Origin: Chionoecetes opilio
Taxonomy: Eukaryota; Arthropoda; Malacostraca; Decapoda; Majidae
Direction of reading: 5' to 3'
Assembly: GCA_016584305.1 (NCBI GenBank)
Contig: JACEEZ010018908.1
Coordinates: 477,434 to 541,433 of the forward strand
Length of the DNA: 64,000 nt
Part shown: positions 31,749-42,700 of the stretch, one piece after another
How the letters are laid out: every line of letters begins with the position of its first letter
Numbering within the stretch: the first letter of the stretch is position 1
Position numbers and translations under genes: made by a program
The notes under the pieces: model-generated
Database searches by the model: none
Told to the model about the DNA's origin: nothing
What the model saw: only the letters and a program-made list of their open reading frames with translations

Positions 31749-33272
31749 ACACACATACATACATACACTGAGACATTAAAAAGTACATTTTCCTAATCAG
31801 TGTGTTGACATGTGCAATAATCACGACAATGAAATAGTAAATGCCACCATAGTAAATTCATGATTTTAATGTTGATTGACAAAATAAGATATGGAGACAG
31901 GACCCCACGAGTCTAATTCACTTCCCGTATGTCACAACTAGGGACACGGACACACACACACACACTTACCTGGAAGTTGATGGGGAGCCCTTGCAGAGTT
32001 TTCAGTATATCCAGAGCCTGCGATTGGTCCTAAAAAGAAAACATACTTAACACATTTTTATCCAGCTTTTGCACACATTGAGACAAATAAGAGGAATAAA
32101 TTGAGAAAATTAAAGAAGCACAGCAAACTTTTGTTAGTACCATGATTACCTTGAAATGTACCTACAAAGAAAAGAGCCAAAAAAATTATATGGATCTTTA
32201 GAAGGAAAAGTTAAAAATTATATGGATCTTTAAAAGGAAAGTTTAGGAGGGGTTGGGTTAGGTTAGGAGGCTAAAATGTGGGGTTAGGTAAAAGTTAGGT
32301 AGAATTAGGCTAGATTAGAAAGTGGGGTTAGTTTAAAACCTACAGAAAATCTTCCTAATCAAAAATTTTGTATATCTCCGGAAGTAATGATTTGCAACGT
32401 AAACTCAAAGAGAGCAAGTCCTCAGAATTTATAAAAGTAAACAGAAACCATACTCCCAATTGTATAGAGTATCATGGTGAAAAAGTAAAAATTTACCATA
32501 TCATTTAGTTATTTAACAATTGCATGATTGTGACCTTCATTTCAATATAATAATCAGTCCTAGGCACACTGTCTCCATCATTAATGCTAATTATCTATCC
32601 TAGAAAATATATTATTCCAGCTGAAATAATACACATAAGCTAAGTCAACATTTATGGTTACGAGGATAGGGAAACCAAGGATCTCTCATAAGAACATAAG
32701 AACATAAGAAAATAAGGAAGCTACAAGAGGCCGTGAGACCTACACGAGATAGTTCCTGTTACTTTACACTACCTACATCCACCTTTCATCCCCATCCATG
32801 AATTTATCTAGCCTCCCGCGGGGATCAAGTTATGAGGGGTGGTAGTTAGCAGCCCCACAGTACTGTTGTACCCATTATTTCCATCTTGAGCTGACATCAT
32901 AAAGTTGCGGCCCAATGGATAAGGTTCCACTCGGAGGATCCTTGGTTGCACTCCTGCCCAGGGTGTAGTTAGTGGTGCTGCCTCGGAAATGGCTGAAGCC
33001 CAACGTCTCCCTCGTGTGTTGCCCATTGCACCACACACTGTACCCATCCCTCACAGCCTAACACAACGTTAACTGAGCGCTGGAGACACGGTACAGCAGC
33101 AAGGCTCATCTCCCTTGGCCACCCACAGGCACTGGGGACCCCATACACCACACTGACAATACGCCACAACTCCATCACTGCATGTCCTTCACCGCCTCCT
33201 GCTCACCCCATCGCTGGCCGTCATCTTATCCAGCTTCTTCTTGGTCCTGAGCACCTCCTCCTCGCACCCCAT
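22790..33272 (-). CDS. TfIIS: transcription elongation factor TFIIS (S-II)
   Basis: A nuclear factor that stimulates RNA polymerase II to cleave backtracked transcripts. Seven minus-strand exons: 33272-33207, 32029-31970, 31504-31387, 30592-30404, 27790-27582, 23236-23090 and 22870-22790; phases all match, giving 289 aa (human TCEA1 has 301). Residues ~1-80 form the LW/TFS2N helical domain ([33 protein letters not shown]). Residues ~83-125 are a Lys/Glu/Ser-rich linker. Residues ~125-235 are the central polymerase-binding domain ([34 protein letters not shown]). Residues ~249-289 are the zinc ribbon with C251, C254, C279 and C282 and the catalytic acidic pair D270-E271 in RSSDEPMTT. The start Met is the only one in the first exon that gives the family N-terminus. 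Introns 4 and 5 carry DNA transposons and many MITEs. Faces UBR7 head to head. Confidence 0.95.
23295..23505 (-). mobile_element. piggyBac-like MITE, copy 3
   Basis: TTAA-flanked, in a TFIIS intron, about 60 bases upstream of exon 6 on the gene's strand. It begins CCCCTTGAGGCCCAGAACG, and the far end also carries the GGGTCTCAAGG form. Confidence 0.85.
24043..24254 (+). mobile_element. piggyBac-like MITE, copy 4
   Basis: TTAA on both sides. Starts CCCCTTCATGCCCAGATC and ends as the inverse of CCCCTTGAGGCCCAGAACG. Lies in a TFIIS intron. Confidence 0.9.
24354..25702 (+). mobile_element. DNA transposon with TIRs CACTGGGGAACAA and TAA duplication
   Basis: TIRs begin CACTGGGGAACAA at 24354 and inverted at 25702. 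Subterminal bases also pair: TTGTTGAGTTAG, then CACGTCAAGTTTTT against the inverted CACGTCAAGTTTTTG. Flanks are TAA (24351-24353, 25703-25705). It carries one transposase-like frame and sits in TFIIS intron 5. At 1349 bp with a 5'-shortened ORF it is probably a deletion derivative. A 3-bp TAA duplication is PIF/Harbinger-like, but I do not assign the superfamily. Confidence 0.75.
24522..25408 (+). pseudogene. 5'-truncated transposase-like ORF
   Basis: Open from about 24522 ([17 protein letters not shown]) to TAA at 25406-25408, roughly 295 codons. Features I recognise from a repeated, otherwise unnamed arthropod protein family: [20 protein letters not shown] followed by [17 protein letters not shown], then [18 protein letters not shown], and near the end [35 protein letters not shown] and [13 protein letters not shown]. 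The conserved D, C-x2-C and D/E residues could belong to a DDE-type transposase core, which is inference. No N-terminal DNA-binding domain remains, and no Met starts the conserved part, so it is probably not functional. It lies inside TIRs, so it is not a host gene. Confidence 0.65.
25796..26006 (-). mobile_element. piggyBac-like MITE, copy 5
   Basis: TTAA-flanked; CCCCTTGAGACCCAGAACG at left, inverted CCCCTTCACGCCCAGAT at right. It flanks a Tigger-like relic. Confidence 0.9.
26008..26470 (-). pseudogene. pogo/Tigger-like N-terminal helix-turn-helix relic, split by a MITE
   Basis: Minus strand, in two pieces. 26470-26373 reads roughly [11 protein letters not shown], and 26175-26008 reads [20 protein letters not shown] then [16 protein letters not shown]. 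This matches the CENP-B/Pipsqueak-type DNA-binding helix-turn-helix at the start of pogo/Tigger transposases. The pieces are separated by MITE copy 6 inserted at TTAA. The rest of the transposase is missing. Confidence 0.6.
26176..26372 (-). mobile_element. piggyBac-like MITE, copy 6 (shortened)
   Basis: TTAA-flanked, with about 15 bp missing near the left end (between CCATAC and CAGACAATTTTTAG). Interrupts the Tigger-like relic. Confidence 0.9.
26612..26823 (+). mobile_element. piggyBac-like MITE, copy 7
   Basis: Starts TTAATCCCTTCACGCCCAGA and ends GGGTCTCAAGGGGTTAA. In a TFIIS intron. Confidence 0.9.
26940..27235. repeat. 60-bp minisatellite (5 copies) built on a MITE terminus
   Basis: Unit: ATCAATGCAAACTTTAATCA, TCTATACATTTGTTTATCCC, CTCGAGACCCAGAACCTGCC. 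The second half ATCCCCTCGAGACCCAGAAC is the terminus of MITE copy 8, which starts in the last unit (27214). Because 60 is a multiple of three, a 110-codon frame runs through it; that frame is not a gene. Confidence 0.95.
27214..27431 (-). mobile_element. piggyBac-like MITE, copy 8
   Basis: Starts TTAATCCCCTCGAGACCCAG in the last minisatellite unit and ends GACTTGAAGGGGTTAA. Confidence 0.9.
27432..27580 (-). repeat. tandem duplication of the right half of MITE copy 8 plus flank
   Basis: 27343-27460 (CTAATTTGGTATATTAAGTT ... AGAGTAACTTACGTC) is repeated at 27464-27583. The first copy of the flank therefore includes a duplicate of the TFIIS exon 5 donor region (CTTACGTC at 27447-27454) without its exon. 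Confidence 0.8.
28176..30173 (-). mobile_element. 1998-bp DNA transposon with long TIRs, in TFIIS intron 4
   Basis: TIRs GAGGCATCCCGCATTAGAAG (left) and, inverted at right, GAGGCGTCCCGCATTAGAAG, both continuing GGCCGCTCGCGCCA. Flanked by ATAT (28172-28175 and 30174-30177). Subterminally a hairpin (28238-28265 pairing with 28403-28430, GGCGAACTTCCG/CGGAAGTTCACC) may be a nested mini-element. It contains a transposase-like gene broken by one frameshift. Confidence 0.8.
28716..29805 (-). pseudogene. transposase-like gene of the 28.2-30.2 kb element, frameshifted
   Basis: Two overlapping minus frames make one protein of ~360 codons. The first (29805 to about 29512) has the cysteine-containing [15 protein letters not shown], an Ala/Glu-rich helix and [20 protein letters not shown]. 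The second continues with [36 protein letters not shown] and [18 protein letters not shown]. The switch occurs in a TTTTT run near 29512, a one-base length change. I know these motifs from a repeated arthropod protein family (D..QK.LP.P.LST, then D.C.GQN.N, then GHSYLP.D), with acidic residues spaced like a DDE/D core; this is family knowledge plus inference. The N-terminus appears incomplete. Lies entirely between the TIRs. Confidence 0.7.
30654..30872 (+). mobile_element. piggyBac-like MITE, copy 9, running into a minisatellite
   Basis: Starts TTAACCCCTTCACACCCAGA. Its right end, GTTCTGGGCCTCAAGGGTTT, is the first unit boundary of the following 48-bp array. In TFIIS intron 3, about 60 bases from exon 4. 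Confidence 0.9.
30846..31345. repeat. 48-bp minisatellite (~10 copies) built on a MITE terminus
   Basis: Unit: GGTTAACTCATGGGTTGGTG, TACTCTATATCAGTTCTGGG, CCTCAAGG. The GTTCTGGGCCTCAAGGGGTT part is the MITE right end. Later units alternate CTATATCAG and CTACATCAG, so a 96-bp two-unit repeat is emerging. Open frames through it are artefacts. Confidence 0.95.
31690..31770. repeat. (TC)n/(CA)n microsatellites in TFIIS intron 2
   Basis: TTTCTC run, then (AC)n with AT interruptions. A second (AC)n at 31950-31965 runs into the exon 2 donor. Confidence 0.85.
32245..32310. repeat. short TTAGG-like run
   Basis: GGTTGGGTTAGGTTAGGAGG and similar degenerate units; too short and irregular for a telomere. 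Confidence 0.5.
32692..32815 (-). mobile_element. LINE 3' end (family F), minus strand
   Basis: CATAAGAACATAAGAA tail, GAAGCTACAAGAGGCCGTGA, then inverse of the C-terminal codons (CATCCCCATCCATGAATTTA). Confidence 0.75.
32905..33065 (+). mobile_element. possible tRNA-Arg-like SINE
   Basis: GCGGCCCAATGGATAAGG resembles the 5' part of an arginine tRNA with box A, and CTTGGTTGCACTCCTG is a decayed box B. It lies in TFIIS intron 1. The tRNA cloverleaf is not complete. Confidence 0.45.
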
Positions 33273-34878
33273 GGTTGCTGCGGGAAGGTCCAGTCAAGGT
33301 GGGATCAAGGTGGAGGCGTGATGGTGCTGAGGGACGCCGCTGAGCACTGCTTGGGTGGAGGAGGGTGGTGCTGCCTCCACAGGGTCGCCACGCATCGATA
33401 CTAGCCCAAAGTAGCCCAAGACAGGCGAGATTTCAAGGTAATATTTAATGTTTGCACAACATTTCCATGCCTTCTGCCTTTATTTTCCAGCTAGAACAGC
33501 TATAATGTAATGTTTTAATTGATAATATTTCTGCCGATATGTATTACCATGCCATGTAAAGTTTTTTTCGAGTGGGCTACGGTACGGTAAAAGTAAAGAC
33601 GTGTAGCTACCTACCTACTGCTCAATCATTCTATCTTAAAACACCACACATTTAACAGCGATAAGGAATAGATGTCTATTATACTATTTTACTTTCTAAC
33701 AAATCATTTGACGAGTGTAATGAATGTCTTCCACTCAGAGCGAGGATTTGCTGTGTAGCGTATCACTATCATCAGACAGCCTGTAGCCATCACATCCATC
33801 CCTTCTTAACTTCTGATTATTGACCCACAGGTCCCATGTGTATGTTATCCTCCATCTGCAATGAAAGACATTTTATGCCAATATGCTATCTTCCATTTGT
33901 GTCCATGCTGTGCAGGCAGCTGCAGTGCCGCGGGCCGCTGCCTAGCGCAGTAGGGCTTTGTGGAGGCGATCGAAGATGAAGGTGGCAGGGCATGGCCAGC
34001 CTTCTTCTTCTCAGTTCACATCATCAAGGAAAAGCACAATCAAATGTAATACGCAATATAAATGACAATTGTAAGAAAATCCAAGCCTTCCCACCAATAT
34101 AGTGTAAAAATGTGCATATTTTTCTCGGTAAAATCGCCCAATTTGTTATGAACTGCACAGAACTGGCAGCACTGACTATTGTGCTACATGTAGCAAGCAA
34201 CTCCTCTCCTCCCTCTCACACAGACAATAACAAAGAGAAAATTATAAAACGTCCATTACTAATATATTCTTTGCTGATCTATTTTCATGGACCACCAGCT
34301 TGATATGACGTTTTTCAGAAAAAAATCAGACGTCATAAGTTTTATAACTTAGCTATTTTCTGAGCAGAAATTTCTCGTGTTTGTTTACGTACCTAGATTA
34401 ATTAATTAAAAAACGGTATGTATAATATCTCACTTACAATGATGATAATAATACTTGCTCAAATAGCAGTTCTCCGTGTCGGACACAGACAAGATCACAC
34501 CACAGCCGTGATAACAAAACAAATATGAAATACTACAGAGCAAAACTGAGAGAATGGGAGGCGCGCGGTACAGCTGCAGCGGCTCCTACCACAGTAATAA
34601 AAATAAGTGGCGTATGGTTATAAATAAAGATACAAAATAGAATAACACGTAAAATACACAAAGTTAGAATTATTATGACTGGCAATGATTCCGAAGGAGA
34701 CGAATGGAACACGAGAAAGTGAACCTTTTAGCGCTCCAAACCGTCACAGGTCACAAGAAGAAGAGGAGGTGGAGAATTACGTTGAAATTTGGTGGTCGCG
34801 GGAAGGTTGTTGTGCAGCGGCGAGGCGTCACAGGCGACAGTGGTGTTCCCCAGCGTTACCTGAGCACACCGGGCAGCC
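33273..34878. promoter_or_regulatory. shared 5' region between TFIIS and UBR7 (head to head)
   Basis: About 1.6 kb separates the two start codons, which point away from each other. The stretch has no recognised repeat over most of its length. Promoters for both genes must lie here or in untranslated exons. I see no convincing TATA box or clear initiator pair. Confidence 0.5.
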
Positions 34879-36720
34879 ATGGAAGACAATGTGGAGGACG
34901 AGGAGTCTGGAATCTCGATGGTTGAACTGTTGCAGGAGGAAGAAGAGAGACAGCTGAATGCCGCAGCTGTCCTGGGAGCCGCTGACGACACCCAGTGTAC
35001 CTATGACAAGGTGAGCCGACCACACCAGCCTCCCCACAGCCATACCATACCATACCAGCCTCCCCACAGCCATACCATACCATACCAGCCTCCCCACAGC
35101 CATACCATACCATACCAGCCTCCCCACAGCCATACCATACCATACCAGCCTCCCCACAGCCATACCATACCATACCAGCCTCCCCACAGCCATACCATAC
35201 CATACCAGCCTCACCACAGCCATACCATACCATACCAGCCTCCCCACAGCCATACCATACCATACCACACCAGCCTCACCACAGCCATACCATACATACC
35301 ACACCAGCCTCCCCACAGCCATACCATACCAGCCTCACCACAGCCATACCATACCATACCACACCAGCCTCCCCACAGCCATACCATACCATACCAGCCT
35401 CCCCACAGCCATACCATACCACACCAGCCTCACCACAGCCATACCATACCATACCATACCATACCACACCAGCCTCCCACAGCCATACCATACCATACCA
35501 TACCATACCACACCAGCCTCACCACAGCCATACCATACCATATCTGCCTCACCACAGCCATACCATACCATACCAGCCTCCCACAGCCATACCATACCAT
35601 ACCAGCCTACCAACCATACCACAAACCCGCCTCCCCACAGCCATACCCATACCATATCCATGCCTCACCACAGCCATACCATACCATACCAACCAGCCTC
35701 ACCACAGCCATACCATACCATACCACACCAGCCTCACCACAGCCATACCATACCATACCAGCCTCCCCACAGCCATACCATACCATACCATACCATACCA
35801 CACCAGCCTCACCACAGCCATACCATACCATACCAGCCTCCCCCATACCAACCATACCATACCATACACACCATACCCACCATACCATACCATATCTGCC
35901 TCACCACAGCCATACCATACCAGCCTCACCACAACCATACCTGCTTCACCATAACCATACCTAACTCACCACAACGGTACCTGGAACTGTCGCCGATAGG
36001 AACTGGTCGACGTCGGCTGGTGCTCCAATTTTTCACGTCGGCGAGTCTTCCTATTTTCGGCGACAGTTCCATTTCTTGATCTTGATATTACAGGTCTCAA
36101 TATATACATTTAATCAACTTTTACCCGTGTTTCTGGATTCATGGATTAAATACCAGCAATAGCCTGGAACCGTTAGGTTAGGTAATGTTGGCCAGTTGAC
36201 CAATGTCCAGGTTAGGTTAGTGAACGAGGGGAGGGGGGGGGGGTAATTTACGTTACCAATGTCAAGCTGCAGTTTTAATGTTCTGGGTCAAGTGGAAAAA
36301 TATTGTGACAACGACAGTTCCATAAACCCTCATCACAACCATACCAACCTCACTATAACTATACCAGCCTCACCACAACCATACCAGCCTCACCACAACC
36401 ATACCACCAACATCACAACCATACTAGCCTCACCACAACCATACCACCAACATCACAACCATACCAGCCTCACCACAACCATACCCATCTCACCACAACC
36501 ATACCACCAACATCACAACCATACCAGCCTCACCACAACCATACCAGCCTCACCACAACCATACCAGTCTCACCACAACCATACCAGTCTCACCACAACC
36601 ATACCACCAACATCACAACCATACCAGCCTCACCACAACCATACCAGTCTCACCACAACCATACCACCAACATCACAACCATACCACCATTATCACAACC
36701 ATACCAGTCTCACTACAGTA

Positions 36721-36751
<31 letters not shown>

Positions 36752-39700
36752 CGCCCGAAGGCATACAGACAAAAAAAAGCAACAATAACAAGATAAGGAG
36801 TTAACTTAAGTACTAGAGCAAAACAATAATACATATAATATGACTTCTTCTTGAAGTGAAAGCGGTTCAAGAAATGGCCGTCACGAAATAGAGACCTACG
36901 GGCAGGACACAATGCCTCAATAGTATGGTTTAACCTAAATCTGATTTCAGAACTGCAGTTTGATGTATTATCCCAGGCAATGATATTAACTGATTTATTA
37001 GAAGTTTGTACTAAAATTTATCTCTTGCTGAAAAGATAGAAAAAATCACCAGTGTGTCATTATTATGTCATAGTACAGGCACTCCCCTACTTACTAACAT
37101 GATGGGCTCCTAGGAATCATTTATATATTGAAATAATCATAAATCTAACGTTACTTTTGTCGTTACTGAATACTTTACACCACATTGTAAAATATATTCT
37201 ATACAGTACACCTACACCTCAATAATGCTCAACAACATAAGTATGTATTTCATCAACCTCAAATGGTATAGTTCAATGCTTCTTGCAATCACAATCACTG
37301 CTGGCTCCACTCATGAGCTTCTGAGACGTGTTATGGAGATGAGTATTTGTGAAAACCACAATTTGTATCTACGTATAACATGGTTTGTTCGTATCTCTGT
37401 GAAAGTTTTTAATCTTGAATGTTTGTAAGTAGGGCAGTGCCTGTATTCATGTAGATATGAAAAACAGTGTATATAAAACAAATGTTTAATTGTAGGGCAA
37501 CATGAAGAGGCAGGCCTTGTATGCCTGCATGACGTGCAGCCCCACTGAGGGAGACAACCTGCTGGCTGGCGTGTGTTTGGCCTGCAGCTACCATTGCCAC
37601 GAGGACCATGACCTTGTTGAGCTGTACACCAAGAGGCAAGTGGTTGGTGTGTGTGTGTGTTTGTTAAAGTCATCCACAGACTTAGCCTAATCATGTGCTG
37701 GACAGCCAACCTCCAGCTATTACCCTCCTAGAAGGAGCTTAGAGGTCACAGAGATCAATCTTTGGGTAAAGCTGGGACCTCGCACACCACACACACCCAA
37801 TCCCCTTGCTCAGGGGGGGGCAGTAACTGTGTGTTTCCAGGGAAAGATCTAGTCATGAGTGGGGCTCAAAACTGCGCGCATCTAGTGACACACATAACTT
37901 TACCACTGTGCCATGCAGGCAGTGTGTGTAATTGACCATGTAAGGTCTTAATCATGAAGGTTTCCCTGAAGAACTTTTCCAAGTCCGTGAAGTTTGCCTT
38001 TCCACAGTTTCAGCTTTTTTTCTTTGTGATTCTTTCTACTTCTGTATCTCCCTTCATCTCCATATCTAGGACAACATGGTCACTTTTCCTGAGGGGCACG
38101 TGTAGCTTATATTGTATCTCCTTTTGTAGATACTACATTTGGTCTTTATGGTTGGTGTTCTCCCCTGTGTCTTGTATTCCCCTTGACTCAGTGTACCATT
38201 ATGCTGTTCAGTGTCAGTTGCAATAACCTGATTCCTTAGATATTTTCACTTCCTTTGCTTTCAAACATCCTATCTGACTTGATTGCAATTACTATCCCTT
38301 ACCGACTACCAAAAGGTACTTTTTATTTTTCACTACAATATAAAGTTTTACCCAAAACAAGCAGTTTCTGGACTAGTGATGTTTTTTCAATCCTAAGATG
38401 ACTAGGTAGTCACTGAGCCCCACTGCAGTACGTATATAACTGAAAGCTACAAGGAAACTAGTACAAGTAACTAAAAGTTTAGCATTTTTTATATTAATAT
38501 TTACATATTTGTTTGATTATTTCAGGAACTTCCGCTGTGATTGTGGCAATTCAAAGTTTCCTCAAAATACATGCAAACTACTCAAGGTTTGTCTGCTGCT
38601 TATGTTTTAAACTTAGCTGATATTTATTGACTCGTATTTTGAACTCATACTGAAGCAGATGAATTGTAAGAAATATAGCTTTGCAATATAATTCATGGTA
38701 CATAATTAAGCTATAGAATACATCATCGATGAACTAAATTCCAGGAAAAATTGCCTGTGAACCCGGAGAACAAGTACAACCATAATTTCCGAGGAAAGTA
38801 TTGCACCTGCCAGCGCCCCTACCCTGACCCTGAGGACCCCAATGAGGACGAGATGATCCAGTGCTGCCTCTGTGAAGACTGGTACCATGGCAAGGTGTGT
38901 GAAATTTTTATTTTTTTATATTTATTTAACCCCTTCACGCCCAGATCTTTCCTTTGCTATATAAAATTGTATGTTGACGAGCCATAAAATTACACAAAGT
39001 AACTGAATATACCATATTAGTTAGTGGACAAGGATACTAAACGGGTCATATCTATAAAATATTACTTTCACTCACTAAAAATTGTCTAAATGTAGTCATA
39101 TTACAGTGGAAATTACGTTCTGGGTCTCAAGGGGTTAAAGCCTTGACCCCTTGGTCAAGAATGGACGAGACTTTCTAAAATTTGTTTGAATAAGTTCTTG
39201 TGTGTGACCGGGGATTTGCGTTTGCCTTGTTTCTGTTGACACTCTTTCTGAGACGCAAGACTTCATTCTTCAACTTCTTCATTCATTTATTCATTTTCTG
39301 TGATCCACATCTATTTATTTGTGTTTTGTGACCACTGGACCCACTACCACCTCCTAGCTACATCCTCTCACCACCTTGCTATATCCTCCCCACCACAACC
39401 TCCTAGCCATGTCCTCTATCACCACCTCGCTATATCCTCCCCACCACAAACTCCTAGCCATGTCCTCTATCACCACCTCACTATATCCTCCCCACCACAA
39501 CCTCCTAGGTATATCCTCTATCACCACCTCGCTATATCCTCACCACCACAACATCCTAGCCATGTCCTGTCACCACCTCGCTATATCCTCCCCACCATAA
39601 CCTAGCCATGTCCTCCCTCTATCACCACCTCGCTATATCCTCCCCACCACAACCTCCTAGCTATATCCTCTATCACCACCTCGCTATATCCTCCCCACCA

Positions 39701-42700
39701 CAACCTCCTAGCCATGTCCTGTCACCACCTCGCTATATCCTCCCCACCATAACCTAGCCATGTCCTCCCTCTTATCACCACCTCGCTATATCCTCCCCAC
39801 CACAACCTCCTAGCTATATAATCTGTCACCACCTCGCTATATCCTCCCCACCACAACCTCCTAGGTATATCATCTGTCACCACCTTGCTATATCCTCCCC
39901 ACCACAACCTCCTAGCCATGTCCTCTATCACCACCTCGCTATATCCTCCCCACCACAACCTCCTAGCCATGTCCTCTATCACCACCTCGCTATATCCTCC
40001 CCACCACAACCTAGCTATATCCTCTTATCACCACCTCGCTATATCCTCCCCACCATAGCCTCCTCACTCACCACTACCTGCAAGATTTCCCAGCCCTCTC
40101 ATCCTTGACACTGGATTGTCATTTTAAGTCTATTTTTTCTGTATACATTGCATCCTTAAATGCTTTGCAATGCTTTTATTAGATTTTTTTTTTTTTTTTT
40201 TTATGCATCCCAGGGTAGTACACAGCCAACCCTCATCCCTGCTCTTGAAGGGATTAGTGGGCTATTTTTTCCTTTTTTTCTTTTCCCACCCTAGGCCAGT
40301 CTCCATAATGATGTAAGAAAATAATATGATAATAAAGATTTAATTATTCTGAATGAATTTGTTATATTCATAAGAATTCAATGTCCTTTGCAGCACCAGG
40401 GTGGCAGTGTTCCCCAGGATGAGATGTACGGGGACATGATCTGCAGTCAGTGCCTCCCCAAACACCAGTTCCTTGCCCACTATGTGGGTCTGGCAGGTGA
40501 GAACCAAAACTGCTTCATAGGAATAACTTATTCAACTTGTTCATGGGTGAAGTAAACAGAGAAATTAAAGTAGAAGTCAAATGTTGGTGTAGAGATGAAT
40601 ACAGCCAAATCTTGTAGGTTGTTAACATGCACATTGCATTTTTCACATCATGTACTCTTTTAAAGCTACGCTTTCATCTATTTGATGCCTCTGTTCAATG
40701 TTTTCTTCCTCTACAGTGACTGTTGTAGAGGAGGAGGAAGCAAAAACCAGTCCAGTTGTTGTAGAGGAGGAGGAAGCAAAAACAAGTAAAGTTGTAGCGG
40801 AGGAAGAAGCAAAAACAAGTAAAGTTGTAGCGGAGGAAGAAGCAAAAACAAGTAAAGTTGGCAATGAAAAATCTCCCAATAAGAATACTCAGGTAAGCAT
40901 CTTCAGTAATTCTTTAAAATTTTACTGTATACGTATGTAATTAATCCCTAAGATGTAGCTAAGAGTATAACTAGATTTGCTGGTCCTAGTATGGGGTGTA
41001 AGAATAACTGAACATGAGATGAGATGTCTAGTAACAGAAAACTTGTTGTGACTTAAGATAGTTGTTTAATTTATAATGATATTCTACTTGGGGTATATTT
41101 TCAGGATGAAGTGAAGGAAGATAAAGAAAAAAAAGTTTGTCTGCAAAGTGAGAAGAACCCCACCGAGTCAGAATGCAAGGAAGACGTGAACCAAAATGGT
41201 GCCGAGAAACTAAAAAAATCAGGTAACAAGTCAGTGCACCCTAACCCGCTAGCTGCCAGACCCTATGAAGGAGATTGTAGGAGAGAGGGGCATCGTATAA
41301 TGAGGGAATACTATACTATGAATGATTGGAATGAACTCAGTCATCAGGTGGTCAATGCGGAGTCTATTGGGGTCTTTAAAAGGAGTCTGGATAAATTCAT
41401 GGATAGGGATGAAAGGTGGATGTAGGTAGATTTAAGTAACAGGAACTACCTCGTGTAGGTCTCACGGCCTCTTGTAGTTTCCTTATTTTCTTATGAATAC
41501 TATACCACAATTTACTGGTCTTCTGAAGCACTTTGAATGGGCTGTCGTAGGGGAGCTGAAGCATTAAATATTTGGTATCTTGTAAAACCCATACAAACTC
41601 TTCATTCATCTGGGTGGCATATGTAGGACTTCAAGTGTTCTGGTTGGCCTCTATGCATGGATGTTGATTTGTGTTGTCTGTCAAAACTGTGCGAGACTCT
41701 TGGCAAGCAAAGTTTGTGGCTGTTCAACTGATCCATGATGCAGATTGTCTCTAATAACACTATGTATATGTAGCAGCACGAGGCGTAGGAAAGCAGTCCA
41801 TGGTGAGGGATGCAACAGTCCTGAGTGCTGCATCTTTCAGGCATCCAATGCTGCCCATGTGTGGAGCGAGAATTTTAACCCCTTCACGCCCAGATCTTTC
41901 CTTTTGCTATATATAATCGTCTGTTGTTAGCCATAAAATTACGAAAAGTATCATAATATATACCAAATTCGCTAGTGGGCAAGTATACTAAACAGGTCAT
42001 AGCTATAAAATATTGCTTATATTCACTAAAAATCGTCTATTGGTACTCAAATTACAATGGAAATTACGTTCTGGGTCTCAAGGGGTTAATGCCATACGTT
42101 ACATGTGAAGTGCACGTCAGTGACTCAATGGATGCTGTAGTTTTTAAGGGTTAAATTCTGCCAATCATTTGGAGACTAGAAGCGGCATATTGAAGAAAAC
42201 AAACTATGATTTTAGAAACCATTGATACTTAATATTTGTTCTAGGATTATGAAGTATTTGTATATACAGATACTCATGTTTCCTTTCTTGTATGTAGTTA
42301 CCTTCTTTTTTACTCATTGTTGTTATTTTTTGCAGGATGTAAGCTGACCAGCTTGATAAAGCATACACTGCCGGAGGGAGCTCTGTTTCTAGCAAGTTCT
42401 TGGAGGCAACAGCTGTGTGCTTGTGACAGTTGCAAGGTAATAGTTTTATCATATCCACTGTTTTCATACTTTTACAGTGTTAGAATAGGATAGCCAGAAA
42501 CACTTTTATTTAGGTTTTGTTGTTCCATAGGGTTTATATTGTTTTGTTTGCAGGCTACTTACAAGGCTGAAGAGGTCCTCTTTCTTCTTGATGATGAAGA
42601 CACTGTTAACTTCTATGAAGAGAGTGGCAAGTCACGCCAGCCCAGCAGCAGTGCACCCGTGGAGAGAGAGCTGGAGGCCCTCTCCTCCTTAGACCGTGTG

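Noticed and set aside
34685..34957. Alternative 5' coding frames upstream of the UBR7 start
   Set aside because: Other frames than UBR7. The Met at 34879 gives the family-like acidic N-terminus (SMVELLQEEEERQLNAAAVL).
34879..35964. 361-codon open frame continuing from UBR7 exon 1
   Set aside because: After codon 44 it reads through the CATACC satellite (QPPHSHTIPY repeats). A good donor (AAG/GTGAGC) ends exon 1 at 35010, and UBR7 homology resumes at 37496.
40643..40879. 78-codon minus-strand frame (LLVFASSS repeats)
   Set aside because: Antisense shadow of the repeated acidic exon 6 of UBR7.
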